Below, in pieces: positions 11,268 through 23,265 of a stretch of 64,000 nucleotides of DNA (position 1 is the stretch's first letter; every line of letters starts with the position of its first letter). The stretch is from assembly GCF_025399195.1 (NCBI RefSeq), contig NW_026252091.1, positions 1-64,000 on the forward strand, written 5' to 3'. The position numbers and the translations under genes were made by a program. Under the pieces are notes generated by a model. The model searched no databases and had not been told where the DNA came from. It worked only from the letters and a program-made list of their open reading frames with translations. The DNA is from Umbelopsis ramanniana AG. Its lineage: Eukaryota; Mucoromycota; Umbelopsidomycetes; Umbelopsidales; Umbelopsidaceae.

Positions 11268-11273
11268 CACGTG
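11268..11273. promoter_or_regulatory. CACGTG (PHO-type E-box) upstream of phosphatase copy 2
   Basis: Perfect CACGTG 102 bp upstream of the ATG at 11166, the same distance as in copy 1. Flanks are similar as well (GGCACGTGTAGA and GGCACGTGTAGA). Confidence 0.6.
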
Positions 11274-11561
11274 TAGAGGAAGTTTCAATGAGTAATGGGA
11301 AAATTATGTGCCGAGAGTGCCCAAGTTCAACTGGTTTTTTGGCAACTATAGATCATCGGACCAAGCCGACCATAAAGCCTTGTGTAAGGAAAACATATGG
11401 ACGACATATGAAAAAATTCATGTATGTAATATACACAGCCGCTAGAATACTACCTGGCTAGAAAGTCTACAGCAAAAATATATGTCTGTCATTTGCTGAG
11501 GGGTCCGCTTTCGAAATGTGCACAAAAGTTTTCGGCGCAGTTAAATTTAATCTTCAATAGG

Positions 11562-11609
11562 GATGGTGTTGCAGCATGGAAGAAACAACGGCATTGATTG
11601 AACGTTGCT
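11562..11609. repeat. Upstream block shared by both phosphatase genes (copy 2)
   Basis: Partner of 8643-8690, with only two or so differences in 48 bp. It lies about 396 bp upstream of the copy 2 start codon. Confidence 0.75.
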
Positions 11610-14600
11610 GTTCCATAATTATTATATTACCAAAAAGATCCAAGTTTTTGGGATCTCCAATGTGGACTCCACAAACTGTTGTCGCCGAAAGATGGAATTA
11701 AGATCAGATTGTGGATTTGAATTTTTCTGTGTAATGATTTACCCATTGGTTTGAATCTGTGTCTACAAAGTAAAATTAACCTGACAGTTTTTCGCTGATT
11801 TTTTTGACATTTCGCCAGATTAGATATATGCTCTGACTTATGGACACCCTCATGTCTCCTCGGTGCTCATGGAAACCTCAACACCTATCATTGAGCTATT
11901 ACCTTTTTCCTGTATGGACGATTTGCCGCCAAGCCCCACTGAGGTATTTTTTGGCTTGCGAATGTTTAGGGGCCTTTTGTTATAGAAATAAGTACTTTTT
12001 AAAAGCATGCTCTGTGCCGTTTCTTCTCGACTAATAAGCTATGTTCATAGATTTACACTACATAGTTGACTTTTTTAATTAGCTGCTCTAAGTGGGATAT
12101 ATTCGCCATTTTTAGATGATATTCGAGCCTTCTCTTTAATTTGATGCTGTTTTTAAAGCCAGGCAATCTAAATCAAAAAAATCCACGAGAATTTTTCTAG
12201 CGAGAACGCTCGCAAAATTTGTACCTAAGAAATCAACTCGTACAGAGTATGCCGCTTGAGCATCCCAGAATGCCGGCATTTCAGTTGATAGTTACGGAAC
12301 AGAATCATGCCAATTATTAAGGATTTAGCCTTTGGCCGGTAAAGTCAGAATTTTTTTTATGTCATGTTCTGATGCATCATTGAAAAAAGGCATTCAATCT
12401 TCAAGTTCAGACATACGGTCATCGTTATGAAATAAAGTAAAAAAAAAATTTAAATGTAGCCGCCTAGTTCCCTTTGATGGCATCTACAAAACAAAACTTT
12501 GATGGAAAAATTGGCTTCCATTTACAAAAGGATAGGTCATTGGCTAGCAAGAGTACAAGCAGCTTCAACCGCAGCCTTTAACCAGACACAGTGTCGTAAG
12601 ATATTCGTTGGTGCGAGTGAAAATATTTTTCAGAGCTATTGAACAGCATGCATTGACGAGATATATGGCAAACAGTTGCAATGAAAGTCTTGGGGAATCG
12701 CATTGCTACATAATTAAACAGCAAGTTAAATATGATACTTCTAACTAGGGGCGAAAGCAGTGGGGTTCTCTAACTTGCGGGCATGGCTGTGGACGAAGAC
12801 ATGACTTTCCAAGAGGATACTTTATATGACAAAGTTGCAATTGTGTTAAACCGCTTTCTATTTCACTACTGATAAAGTATGTTATTCATATCAGTGTAAA
12901 CTTTGACTGCGCAATACGCTACTTGTTTTTGCGTTTAGCATGGAAAGTTTTCCTTGAAGACGCGGTTATGTAGATGGTTACTGGTTCTGCAGGTAGAGGT
13001 CAAGTGCATTGTGCCAGCTACATCCTATCCTCACAAATCCCTGTCTGACTTACCGATCAATAGCACCAGCAAATTCCATGGTTCCAAGTTTTTGCGATAC
13101 CCTTTTTTGAGCATTTTGTTCACTTTGTATGCATTTTTTCGATCGCTGACTGCAATCTTCTGTACTCCTTGTTGCTAGGTACTGACTGAGAGCCAAATCA
13201 GCGCAGGGAAGCTTGGTTTCAGGAGAATTTTGCTGTATTGAGCCAACATATTCCTAGTATGCTTTTCTTGCTCCGATTTGGGACTGTAATAGTACATTGC
13301 TACTCTGATAGGACCATATTCAGAAACTCATGTTGTAGTGCTTCATTGCTTACTGTTATATACATAAATGATTCGGGTTGGTTTTCTCATCTTCAGATTT
13401 AAATCCTGGGCGCTTGCTTTGGCTATTTAACATCATACTGGGCCAGTATAGCTGAGTATCAGTACCTTTTGCTGGCTACCAGTAGATCTTTCGTGAAACG
13501 CAGCTTGCCTGGCGTATCATTCAGAGGCCTGATGATGTCAATCCACATATCTTGGCCTTATCCTTTTTGGGCTTCGTCATTTTAACGTCTCCCCTTCTGC
13601 TGTAACTCGTTCCTACTGACATTGCCATATGCCTTAAGCTGATGCAAACGTAATTTTTTATGGTTGTATGTCCTTGTATACCTTTTGGCGTGGATACTCC
13701 AAATGCCTCAGATAAACCAACAGCGCATTGAGGCAATGTTCCATCAATCACTTGGACGTAATGGGAACAAAGATCATTTAATTTTCTCTCATGAACTTTA
13801 GTATTATACTTCCTGTACATTCTTACTGAATACACTCAGATCAACCATACACACGCAGAGGCGAAGCTTGTTGATCACATAGAATTCATAAAAAGAGTTT
13901 TATCTTGAGTTAGCCAGGCATTCACAGAAGAAAACCAACATGAGTACTGTTGAGTAAAGTTAACACCGGTATTAACACCTAAATTTTAACGCAAGAGTTA
14001 CTGATATGAAATTCAACTGGCTCAAACGACAAGAGACTGAAAGATTGGGTCATTTCAAGTTGAAATGGTCGGGCTGACATGATGTGTTGTAGGCGATGAA
14101 AATGATATATTGGCATGAGTTCCAGAACACGCGCGGTATAGTTGGTGGACTAAGTAGGAAATGTGCAGGATGCCGATGGCAAAATATGAATGTAGAACGA
14201 CATTGCAAATACAAGCACTGAAAACAGTTGCTGTGGAAGAGGAAAAAGAAATTGATATCATTTAACCCCGAACAAAAAATTTGCCATGGCAGGCACTCGT
14301 GTATGGACCTGTCTAAGTAGTGGACAAGAGTCTGCAAGTCTAACGATGTAGATACTAATCTCTTTTTAGAAATCATCATCTTTGGAGGCAGTTTTGCCAC
14401 AGCCATTGTGTACTATCGTTGATCGATGTTTTATATGAGTATTTCGCTAGCGACGAGTACAAGTAGTTGGTAGTTAGACTTTTACTTTGCACATTACTGT
14501 GTAAGTTTATTGTGCGTGTGTATAAGTGAACGCATACAACTAGAGATTCTAATGTCAAACTCATGGAGAATAATGGCATTGGAACTGTAGACGTAGTAAG

Positions 14601-16200
14601 ACCTTCGTACTAGAACGGCATATTACCATGCTGTTAAATTTCTTATATACATCATCGTCAGGAGCGAAGCGAAGAAAAAAGTGTATGGATCGGAAGTGGT
14701 TTTCTTTCCAATGAATCCTACCATAAAGACTAATTGCTGACGGTGTTATGATGACAAAGCTTCTGACTAAGCTCAGGCTGTCTTCGTGATACCATGAACG
14801 CTTGTTTACAATATCAATATAAAACAAGTAGTTTGTCGCCTAAGCGTCTCCTAAAACTCTCATATAAACTATCAATTGATTTCAGTGCTATTTTTGGCTA
14901 CATTCTACAAATCATTCCACGATCAGCAGACTAACAATGGCAGATGCATGATACAGAACAGAGCTACTTTCTTGCGCGAATGTTTGGTTCAGAATGAAGT
15001 GACGGCGCATGTTCAGGACTAGCACTATGGGTGTCGTTGAGCTACCGAGAATGATCTTGACTTCGATGGTATATGGTTTACGCGGGTGATTTTTATCGAT
15101 TATGCACATGTTTACTGCGTGTAAGACGTTTGGAGATATCAATGTCTATTGAAATGCTATTTGCAGCAGTAGTGGACTGGCATTGTACAACTTGATGATG
15201 ACAGGCCTACGTAAGCTCCTCAATATCTAAGGGCTTTAGCAAGTTTAGGCTGCGTTTAGACTTTGACGTAGCAAAATATTGCAATACTTATTATTGCGAC
15301 GTGAGCAATGGGCATATACAGAAGAGGTCTTTACCAATACGTTCGAATTTGGCCATTCGTAATCACTGGCATGACGAATAAAGCGTGATAGTCAATATAC
15401 AATAAATTTGCATGCAGCCAAATGGCGATAATGCATTGACAAGCATTCAAGCATTATATCTAGAAAATTAAAATGTCAATGGCTTGATCCATGTTGTTAG
15501 AATTTTGTAACAGATGCATGGCGTTGCCAACGGTTGGTGCCAACGTTGTATAGCTCGATAAACTCGAAATCAACGTTTTACCAAGAATCAAGCTGTGGGG
15601 ATTTTCGGCTTTGGTTATTCCGATTGGCATATTAGCATTAGCAGCTCGCTCACTTTTGGCACATCAACTAGTCGACATAACTCAGCTCAGAACAAACTTC
15701 AGTTCGACAAAGGTCTGTTTCTAATTAAATGTGAATGTCATGCTGGAGCTAGCCTTGATGCATTTTTGTCAATATTTGATGCTCAATTCCCTGTTAGCTT
15801 CAAATTATTCTTTGTTGTTATCAAGTCATCCTTTGCTTCCATAAATTAAAGAATAAATATATCGTGTATCCGTCGTTCCAAGTAGTCAACCTTGATAGAA
15901 TTGAATAGTGGCCATGCTCAATGCAGTGAGTATGTTTCGGGCGATCATAACAAAACGCTCAAGGCAATCAGGATGCTATGTCAACACAATCAACGCTTGC
16001 TCAATACTTTGAGGATGCTTGGTCAATGCATTAGAGATGGACCTAATGTCGAAGTATAAAACTTTAAAGATTACGGCCCGCGTGGCATGCCGGCTATTTC
16101 AGGGCCGAATTTACGTACGCCTGTTCCGAAAAAAAATCCTGGGAAACTCCTGCTGAATAATTTCCAAAATCACCATTTTCCAACAGATTCTTTAGCTGAA
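11610..16200. other. Long anonymous spacer with one diverged repeat
   Basis: About 4.6 kb of AT-rich DNA with no protein family, RNA gene or terminal repeats recognised. Open frames at 13521-13835 and 14050-14830 (minus) have no recognisable motifs; the latter overlap the repeat at 13830-14250. Codon use and stop density look non-coding. Confidence 0.5.
13830..14250. repeat. Diverged repeat, copy upstream of phosphatase 2
   Basis: Partner of 9040-9500 in the same orientation, diverged with many small indels. It lies about 2.7 kb upstream of phosphatase 2, whereas the other copy lies about 0.8 kb upstream of phosphatase 1, so the duplicated units differ in length. Confidence 0.5.
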
Positions 16201-16210
16201 GATTTTTTGT

Positions 16211-16217
16211 TATAAAA
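16211..16217 (+). promoter_or_regulatory. TATA box of the SDR gene
   Basis: TATAAAA, 56 bp upstream of the ATG at 16267, a common distance for fungal core promoters with a short 5' UTR. Confidence 0.55.
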
Positions 16218-16266
16218 GCCCCAAATTTAGAAAGCGAAATTCCACCATTATCATATACTTTCACTA

Positions 16267-17398
16267 ATGGCTTTCACTCATAACCATACAAGAAAAGTCG
16301 TGCTGATTACAGGAGCTTCGGACGGATTAGGGCTAGCGGCTGCCAAGAAATATGCTCAAGCTGATTTCACTACTGTATTAGCTGGACGATCCAAGGAGAA
16401 GCTGGCAAAGGCAGTTGAAGCTGTCAGAGTAGCTGCAAACATAAAAGAGTCTCAAGCAGATCTAAAAGTCTATAGCCTGTGCTTTGACTTATCCGATCTG
16501 GACTCGGTACGCAGAGGCGTAGCTGAATTTCTGAACCTTAACATACCCCTCAACATCCTCATCAATAATGCTGGTATATTTACAACCACTCGAGAATTTA
16601 CCAAAGCTTCAAACATCTTTGAGAAAACTATCATGGTTAACATGGTTGCACCTCTCCTCTTTACCGAGTTATTAATACCTAGGATGAAGGAGAGTGGTGG
16701 CGGCAAAATTCTTATAGTATCGAGCAACACACATAATCCAGAGCAAGCTGTCCCACTTTCAAAAAAGAAGGTTATTATCCCGTCCGATTTAATTATGAAT
16801 GATTCCGCCAACTGATATTGCATTTGCTTAACGACTTCTCTTTTTTTTGTACAATTGACACATTCGTCCATCATAAAGGATACTAAAAGACTTATTCTGC
16901 CATTGGACAACCTTGACGGATCCAAGGAGTGGGACGGTCAGGATTTCTATGCGGTAAATGATGTACCTTCTTAAGCAAAAACATATGTGGCCAAGCTAAT
17001 CCTTAGATCAACAGGCATCCAAGCTAGCAGACCTTTGGTGGGCTTACGTACTAGCCGACAAACTCACCAATTCAGAGCCAAGAATTACCGTGAACGCATT
17101 TTGCCCTGGAGCTGTCCCAAGCACTAGTCTAGCTCGCGAATTCCCATGGATACTTCGAAAAATTGCCCCAATGATTTTCCCTCTGTTGCTTTCAAATGTG
17201 TTGACCCCAGAGAAAGCCGCTGAGCAATATCTAGCTTACGGTACAGATCCCAAGTTTGCATTGGACAATGGTTTTTATTATCAAAGGGGTAGCAAAGACA
17301 AGTCATCAGATGAGTCTCATGATATGGTCAAGGCCAAAACTGTCTATAATTTAGCCTGTCAAGCCAGTGGACTTAATGATCATCAAGTTGCTGTTTAA
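16267..17398 (+). CDS. Short-chain dehydrogenase/reductase (SDR)
   Basis: NAD(P)-dependent oxidoreductase of the classical-type SDR fold, close to the retinol-dehydrogenase/WWOX-like fungal group; substrate unknown. Proposed exons 16267-16770, 16879-16953 and 17015-17398 give 320 residues. The Rossmann start has GASDGLG (TGxxxGxG, about residues 16-23). NNAG is near residues 97-100. The catalytic Ser lies in IVSSNTHN. The YxxxK motif is created by splicing: exon 2 ends in Tyr-Ala and exon 3 begins Ala-Ser-Lys, giving YAASK. PGAVPST follows, as in the family. No TM segment or targeting signal is obvious. The first intron boundary (AAG|GTTATT) is a weak donor and less certain than the second. 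Confidence 0.87.
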
Positions 17399-17404
17399 GA
17401 CCAT

Positions 17405-17940
17405 CTTATGGACTGACAGGCTCACCAGAGATTGCGGACTCCATTGTTAAGGAATCCACCATGGCTTTTCTGACGAATAAATTGCTTATTTTATCCTGGA
17501 GCGGAACACTTTTGCAGTTGGGCAGTTGGAAGCGACGTGGCAGAGATCGTTCGATGAACTTTTCAATACTGTAATCAAATTGCGTGTGATCCAGACATAT
17601 TTCTCGCTTGAGATGTGATTTGCCTATAAAGCTAACCTCTGGCAATTTCTTAGATGTTTCCCCTGGCTTGATCCACAAAATAGAAGTTGTCTGCATCCTG
17701 TTCCTCTCAAGTGCACATCACCAAAATCTACAGTATATTGTTGGGATAGTATGAGTTTGCATGCACGACGATCAGCTTTGAGACTCTGTCTGTGATAAAT
17801 GCCACAAAGCGAAAGCTGCATCAAAGAATACTTCTCAGGATCTCAGTCGTAAAATTTCACACTATAGCACGCAAAACAAACAACCTAAAGGTATACGACT
17901 TTAGTAGATGACAAGGTTGCATAACAAGGTTTTAAAGCAG
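17405..17940. other. Spacer between SDR and the CBM19-like gene
   Basis: Two overlapping minus-strand frames (17406-17696 and 17624-17824) are open but no domain can be assigned. 5' exons of the next gene may lie in its last part. Confidence 0.35.
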
Positions 17941-18743
17941 ATACAGCGTCCATTGAAACAGCTACAAAGTCCACTGAAATAGCTATACACTCCACTGTAG
18001 TAGGTACAGCGAATTCAGGTATAAGCCTCGTATTTCATTGACCAACGATATATATTTGATGTTGAAACATAATTTACTTCAATATGGTAGATATCATTCC
18101 TACAAGGTCGATATCAACATTTTTTGCCAGTATCCTGTCCACCATGCCCTTCTCCTCTTCTGCGTCTACATCTAGTGAAGTTGAAACAAATGAAGTAGCT
18201 GCATCAACTGAATCAACTGAATCAACTACATCAACTGAATCAACTACATCAACTGCATCAACTGAATCAACTACATCAACTGATTCAATTACAACAACTG
18301 ATTCAACAGAGTCAGCTACCACAACTACGCCAACTACGCCAACTACAGCAACTACATCATCTGAATCAACTACACCAACTACCACAACTACCACAACTAC
18401 ACCAACTACACCAACTACAACAACTACAACATCCAAATCATCTGAATCAACTACAACAACGGCATCGACCGAATCAACTACACCAACTGAATCAAGCTCT
18501 TCAGAGAATTTGGAGCAACCAAAGAGCACCACCGAAACCGGACCAACGACGACTGGTACAGACCTTCCACTTCCAACCTTTGCTTGCACAAATAATATCA
18601 CGGGATTTCAAGCATGTGTTCACGAAGCACAAACGCCAGATTGGTATTGGTGTGTTCTAGATGAATGGGTCTTTCAAACTTGTGCACCCGGAACAGTCTG
18701 CAGACAAGGTGATGATGGAGGAGTATATTGTGACTTTCCATAA
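17941..18743 (+). CDS. Ser/Thr-rich secreted protein with CBM19-like Cys domain (copy A, 5' end unresolved)
   Basis: The 3' exon (18091-18743) encodes a long Thr/Ser/Glu repeat tract (TTST-, TTES-like units) and a C-terminal six-Cys module of about 55 residues: C-x9-C, WYWC, C-x4-C, then GGVYC. This pattern matches chitin-binding CBM19 domains of fungal chitinases and wall proteins. An upstream exon ending at 18018 (GAATTCAG|GTATAAG) is supported because the 72-nt intron 18019-18090 has the same length and position as intron 2 of copy B. That exon consists of 21-bp repeats encoding Ser-Thr-Glu-Ile-Ala-like units. The ATG at 18084 then falls inside the intron. No signal-peptide exon was found, so the 5' end may be missing or truncated. 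Wall or chitin binding is the likely role. Confidence 0.7.
17945..18008 (+). repeat. 21-bp tandem repeats in the upstream exon of copy A
   Basis: About three imperfect units of 21 bp, each beginning TCCA(C/T)TG, such as TCCATTGAAACAGCTACAAAG and variants. They keep one open frame and would encode seven-residue Ser/Thr-rich units. Confidence 0.6.
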
Positions 18744-18744
18744 A

Positions 18745-20800
18745 ATAAACAAAGGAAAAGGACCACAAGCGGCAAATATCATTACTCTATTCTTCATAAT
18801 CAATTGCGCAGAAATAGTAATATTTTCTGCGTTTATTTTGAAGAAATTTAATAAAAAGTTATGTAAAATGAAGGTATGACATTGCCGCGTAGAATTCGTT
18901 TAAAAAACAAGACAAGTCAGCAGAAATAATGACTACAATCTTTTGTGACGATGCATTTACCCAGTGAGTAAGGTCTAATTACATGATCTCAGCAGGTATG
19001 GATTTTCTGATCCGCAGCTGGAAAAAGGAAATATTATTAGTGTTTGTGCTGTCCTAATGTTGATACCGCTCAAAAGGGGGGCCGTCGTTTTGCAGTTTTG
19101 CCCTGCCCGATCACGTGCTAATAATTGAAAATTTGATGCGAAGTGCATCGTCTGTATAATACTCGGTTTTTCGTGCACGTACCCATTCCATGAAGAGTTT
19201 AGCTACAACTACTGGCTTTGCTGATAGTTCTCGTGGCGGTACCTTAACAGATCGCTATCCATCAAAACTCTCAGTGGATCAGAGCATCGTCATCAAATTC
19301 CCTTTTTCTTCTTCTGTGACCATTAGGCTGAAATACCTTTTCCATCAAAGTCTCCACCGGTGACATGTTGAATTCTGTAGAAGCGGCATTATCAGTATGG
19401 CACAAGATCATGTTGTCACCTTCCACAAAGAATTTTCAACGATTTCCATGTTGTTATGCTCATGCATAGGTGCTTGTCTGGCGAAGTTTCAATATATGAT
19501 GGGACAAAACCCCATCAACCCTAGAGCAAAATCAAATTCAAATCAGCTTATATTCAACACTCATCGTTCGGCAGACTATTAGAGAGACATAATACCATTT
19601 TATTTACCCTGGATTTAGATTGTCGTCAAAACCGCTAGTTCCAAATGATGAGATTTTACCATTACATTACAGACTACTCAGCAAACCTATATCTGCCATA
19701 CTAAGCAATGATGAGCCACGGAAATAAAGGCTATGACGAAATAGGTGCTATGCAAGCTATATCTTTCAATCGGTGGACCAGTTACTTGTGCTAAAGGCTT
19801 TAGATATAGCTAGTTACGTTCTTGTGGAAAAAATAAAAACTGGATGAAGCAGCTAGCCTCCAGTATTCATTTTAAATCACCTATATTAAATCAGGACATT
19901 ATCGGTACAACTCTTTACTACATTGCCGAGAGATGAGAATGAAAAAATGGTAATATGAACAGCGTTAGATGTCATTTTGAAATATAAACATTAATGAATT
20001 GATGACAATGAATTTGATAATAGCACCTATCTGTGACGAAACTGACAGTGTTTAAACGATAAGTTTTGAAGAGAAAACCATTACGTGATAAGATTATGTG
20101 CATCCCAAAGCTCTTGTAATGATATTCCTTTATAAAAACTTGGGGCTGAAGGTACTTTACGTTGACATACTTGGTATATCTTAATGCATAAACGGTTAAT
20201 TTCCAGCGGTCCAGAGGTCTACTGTTTTTATTAGGAGCTAAAATATTAGTGCCAACATTCTTTAAGTTCTACCTCCAAACTTTCATATTGAAAATTAGAA
20301 AAATTCGACCTACATCCGTCTAGGAAGTTATAGGGTACCAATGATGTTGATGCTCTTTTGATCAGCACTTTGATCAGTTTTCATTTTACAAGTTATCTTG
20401 AAATCCGTGATAACTGTACGTTTAGAGGATTTTGGTCGGTTCAAATCGTTACGAGTCAGCAATTTGCATCTCAGCCCCTTGGCTTGATTACCATTTGACT
20501 TGATATGGAGATAATTATAGGCTACGTTGGGTGTCAAATGGTGTGAGCATCAATCCATGCACTGGTGTACAAAGGACTAATTAAAAAAATAATCGCGAAA
20601 AACAATAATTTTTTTGACGTCGATGTCATTGCGAGGGTATCGATTTTTTAGGAGCTCGCTCTACCTGATTTACCAATTTGTTTTAATTGCAGAAAGGCAC
20701 AAATTAAATTTTTTAAAAAGTTGTAGTTGACACAGTTTACATAAATTTGATGGCTTCAAATGTAGAAGAATAGATTTTAAACAGTTGAACTGCCAATAAT
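18745..20800. other. Spacer between the two CBM19-like genes
   Basis: AT-rich with a few short open frames (for example 19397-19582 and 20328-20537) that show no family. No repeat ends or RNA genes were recognised. Confidence 0.45.
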
Positions 20801-20810
20801 CTCAACATCA

Positions 20811-21721
20811 ATGCGTCTCTTTGCAAGCGTTATCGTACTTTCTTTGGTCTGGAAGCTGAATTTTGCTGTAGTACATGCTGCTGACGTACACAATGGCCAG
20901 CAGCCCAATGTTGCCGTGATCGGCTCTTCAGCACAAGTGCATAAAATGGAAACTCCGGCTATGGAAGGAAAGATGAAACTTTGGAAAGAGAAAAATGACG
21001 AAGAAGATGAATGCTATGAAGACGACAAAGACTGGCATCATGACGATGATTGTGAGAGTGATGATGAACACGGCCATAAAAATAAGCGTCACTGCAAGTC
21101 AAAGTAAGTGCTACAGCCGTTCAGAATTCATTGAAAAAGACTTTCCACACAATTTTCTCAAGCTATTGGCTCAATAGGCATGGTTCAGATGACGATGACG
21201 AAAAGAAAAAACACAAGCATTGTTCGTCCACTAAAACAGGTATAAAACTAGTATCTCTTTGACTACGTATGCATGTTTGGTATTGAAAAGTAGTTTATCT
21301 TGATACTGTAGGCCTTTCTCCCACGGATTTATCAACATTTGTTCCCAGTTTCACGCCCACTCCCAGTACAACGGAATCAACTACGGAATCAACTACAACA
21401 ACCGAGTCAACTACCACAACTGAATCAACTACAACAACTACAACAACTACAACAACTACAACAACTGAATCAAGCTCTTCATCGACTACGGAGCAACCAA
21501 GCAGCACTACCGAACCCGGACCAACGACGACTGGCACAGACATTCCGACTCCAACCTTTGCCTGCACTCAGGAGAACTCGGGATTTCAATCATGCGTTGA
21601 TGAAGGAGTATCGCCAGTTTGGTATTGGTGCGCTACAGAACAATGGATCGTTCAAACCTGCGATAATGGTACAGTTTGTAGACAAGGTGATGATGGAGGT
21701 GTATATTGTGATTTCCCATAA
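20811..21721 (+). CDS. Secreted acidic/His-rich, Thr-rich protein with CBM19-like domain (copy B)
   Basis: Three exons (20811-21103, 21178-21239, 21312-21721) give 254 residues. Order: signal peptide (about 1-24, ends VVHAA); a segment of about 70 residues rich in Asp, Glu, His, Lys and Cys (DDKDWHHDDDCESDDEHGH); a Thr-rich mucin-like tract; and a C-terminal CBM19-like module with six Cys (FACTQ, WYWCATEQW, GTVCRQGDDGGVYC). Copy A at 17.9-18.7 kb has the same last two parts. The protein should be exported and O-glycosylated, and may bind chitin. The charged segment could bind metal ions, but this is only inferred from composition. It is not catalytic by any motif I can see. Confidence 0.85.
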
Positions 21722-21955
21722 AATAAACAAAGGCAAATGACAGCATATTATTAACAATCAAATCCATCATGACACATTGGACGGCGCGCCGCCCATGAGC
21801 GTCTCAGACAAAAAAGTGATATATGCTCAATTGTCTACAGAGCTCCAGTCATTTTGCAGGCAAAAATAGGATCGTATTGAGCAATTTATTGAATCACACC
21901 ATACCAAACTTATATGATAGATGGCCATATTCACTGTTTTCCGCAACCATCATAC

Positions 21956-23265
21956 CTAGGTTCGGCGGAAAGTCCTGCCGCTGTATATTTGAAGGTGTTC
22001 GTAGGTTAACAAATGAGAGAGAAGCAATAAGTAGAATGATTCAGATAAAGACTTACGTCGCCGTTTTCTTTTCAACATTGATATTCTCAGGTTTCGCGCG
22101 GTTCAATACCTTGAGGAAGTCCCGTACGCGAGCTCTCATACGTGTGTGCATATATGCCTTTGCACATTTGATGTGGTAATGTAAATAGTCGCGGAAGATT
22201 TGAATACGAGAGATAGTCTCCTCACGAACATCGAGTGCTGCAAAGTGTCTTGGGAACAAAACTGCGTGTGCCGAAAGTTGTTAATAGCTATGTCGAAATA
22301 TTCACTATCCTCTGTAGCAATTACATATTGACATACCAAAAGTGATATAACTCATCTCTTCGCTATCTTGCAGGTTGAGATGTCGAAGTTCCAATGGAGG
22401 CTCACGAGTACTGAAGAGCACCGGAGGAGCATTCTGAAGATCTTGGCGCTTTCTAGCGTCGACAAATTCCTGCAGCGCATAATCTTAACCAAAGAACCAT
22501 CTAAAAACGGGATCATTACGGTGCTCCTACCTGCAAAAACACTTTTCCAAACACTCTGTCGGTTTCATCCTTGAATCTGGTGCTGAAAATTACAGTAACT
22601 CTGTCTTGATTTGCCTTGACATAAATAGCTTCGTCTTCACGATAATGGACAGCCATTAATTCTGGGTTGGGATTTGCCTGCTTTTCATCTTCAAACTGTT
22701 CCTGCTCTTTGAATGCACGTTCAAATGGCGCAGCCATGATGTTTCGTTTTAAGAGAGACACTTTTCGAATCAACTCCTCTCGCGCCTCTGCCAAATCAAA
22801 GAACGGTTAAGGTACAGTATCCCATACTCACACTAGTCGCTTGATCATTCCTACCTGCTTCTTGAGGCAAGCTTGTGAGGTCGACATTGAGAGTGACATC
22901 AAAGCCTTGTTGGGGTGGAGTGACGAGCATGGTGCCATACTCGCGTTGAAGGATGTCGTTTGCACCGTAGTTGATGAGCTCGGGGAAACAGCGCCACTTG
23001 AAAGATATTTGAATATTAGTCTTGGAGGTAGGTGTTGATAAGTGATATAAGACACCATCAAAGTCGACTATGGTCATGTCCAAAGCTTCTGGCTTTTCGC
23101 TGTAGGCGGCTCGCAATTAGTACGGGGTCCAAGATGGAGAATGATGCTGCGCTCTATGCAAAACGGCTTGTCCTCTCCATGTGATCAATAACAGTTTTCT
23201 TACCTTTCGAAGCGTGCTGAAAGGGTATCATGTAAGATAACGTTATGGTAATCTAGCAAAATCAT
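21956..23265 (-). CDS. ARPC2: Arp2/3 complex subunit 2 (ARPC2, p34)
   Basis: Scaffold subunit of the Arp2/3 complex that nucleates branched actin at endocytic patches and growing tips; it contacts the mother filament and ARPC4. Six exons: 23204-23265, 22855-23099, 22531-22787, 22337-22469, 22057-22261 and 21956-21980, total 927 nt and 308 residues (animal ARPC2 is about 300). Family signatures are clear: [50 protein letters not shown], then [20 protein letters not shown] and [10 protein letters not shown]. The tiny last exon of 25 nt adds only GRTFRRT and a stop, matching the family's short GKTF-type end. The start MILLDYHN matches the family's N-terminal strand. Divergent from the acyltransferase gene. 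Confidence 0.96.

Noticed and set aside
13521-13835. 104-codon minus-strand frame in the long spacer
   Set aside because: No recognisable domain, no clear promoter, and it ends next to a diverged repeat. It looks like a chance frame.
17406-17824. Minus-strand frames with a phrase (LPEVSFIGKS) like the start of EngB-type GTPases
   Set aside because: The P-loop does not continue into NVGKS, no other G motifs follow, and the two frames overlap in conflicting phases. Resemblance of about ten residues is not enough.
18074-18601. 175-codon antisense frame rich in Val and Asp
   Set aside because: Mirror image of the Thr/Ser repeat tract of the CBM19-like gene; the same effect occurs at 21295-21567.
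22053-22339. Reading the ARPC2 exons as separate small genes
   Set aside because: Phases join exactly and the joined protein follows ARPC2 from end to end.
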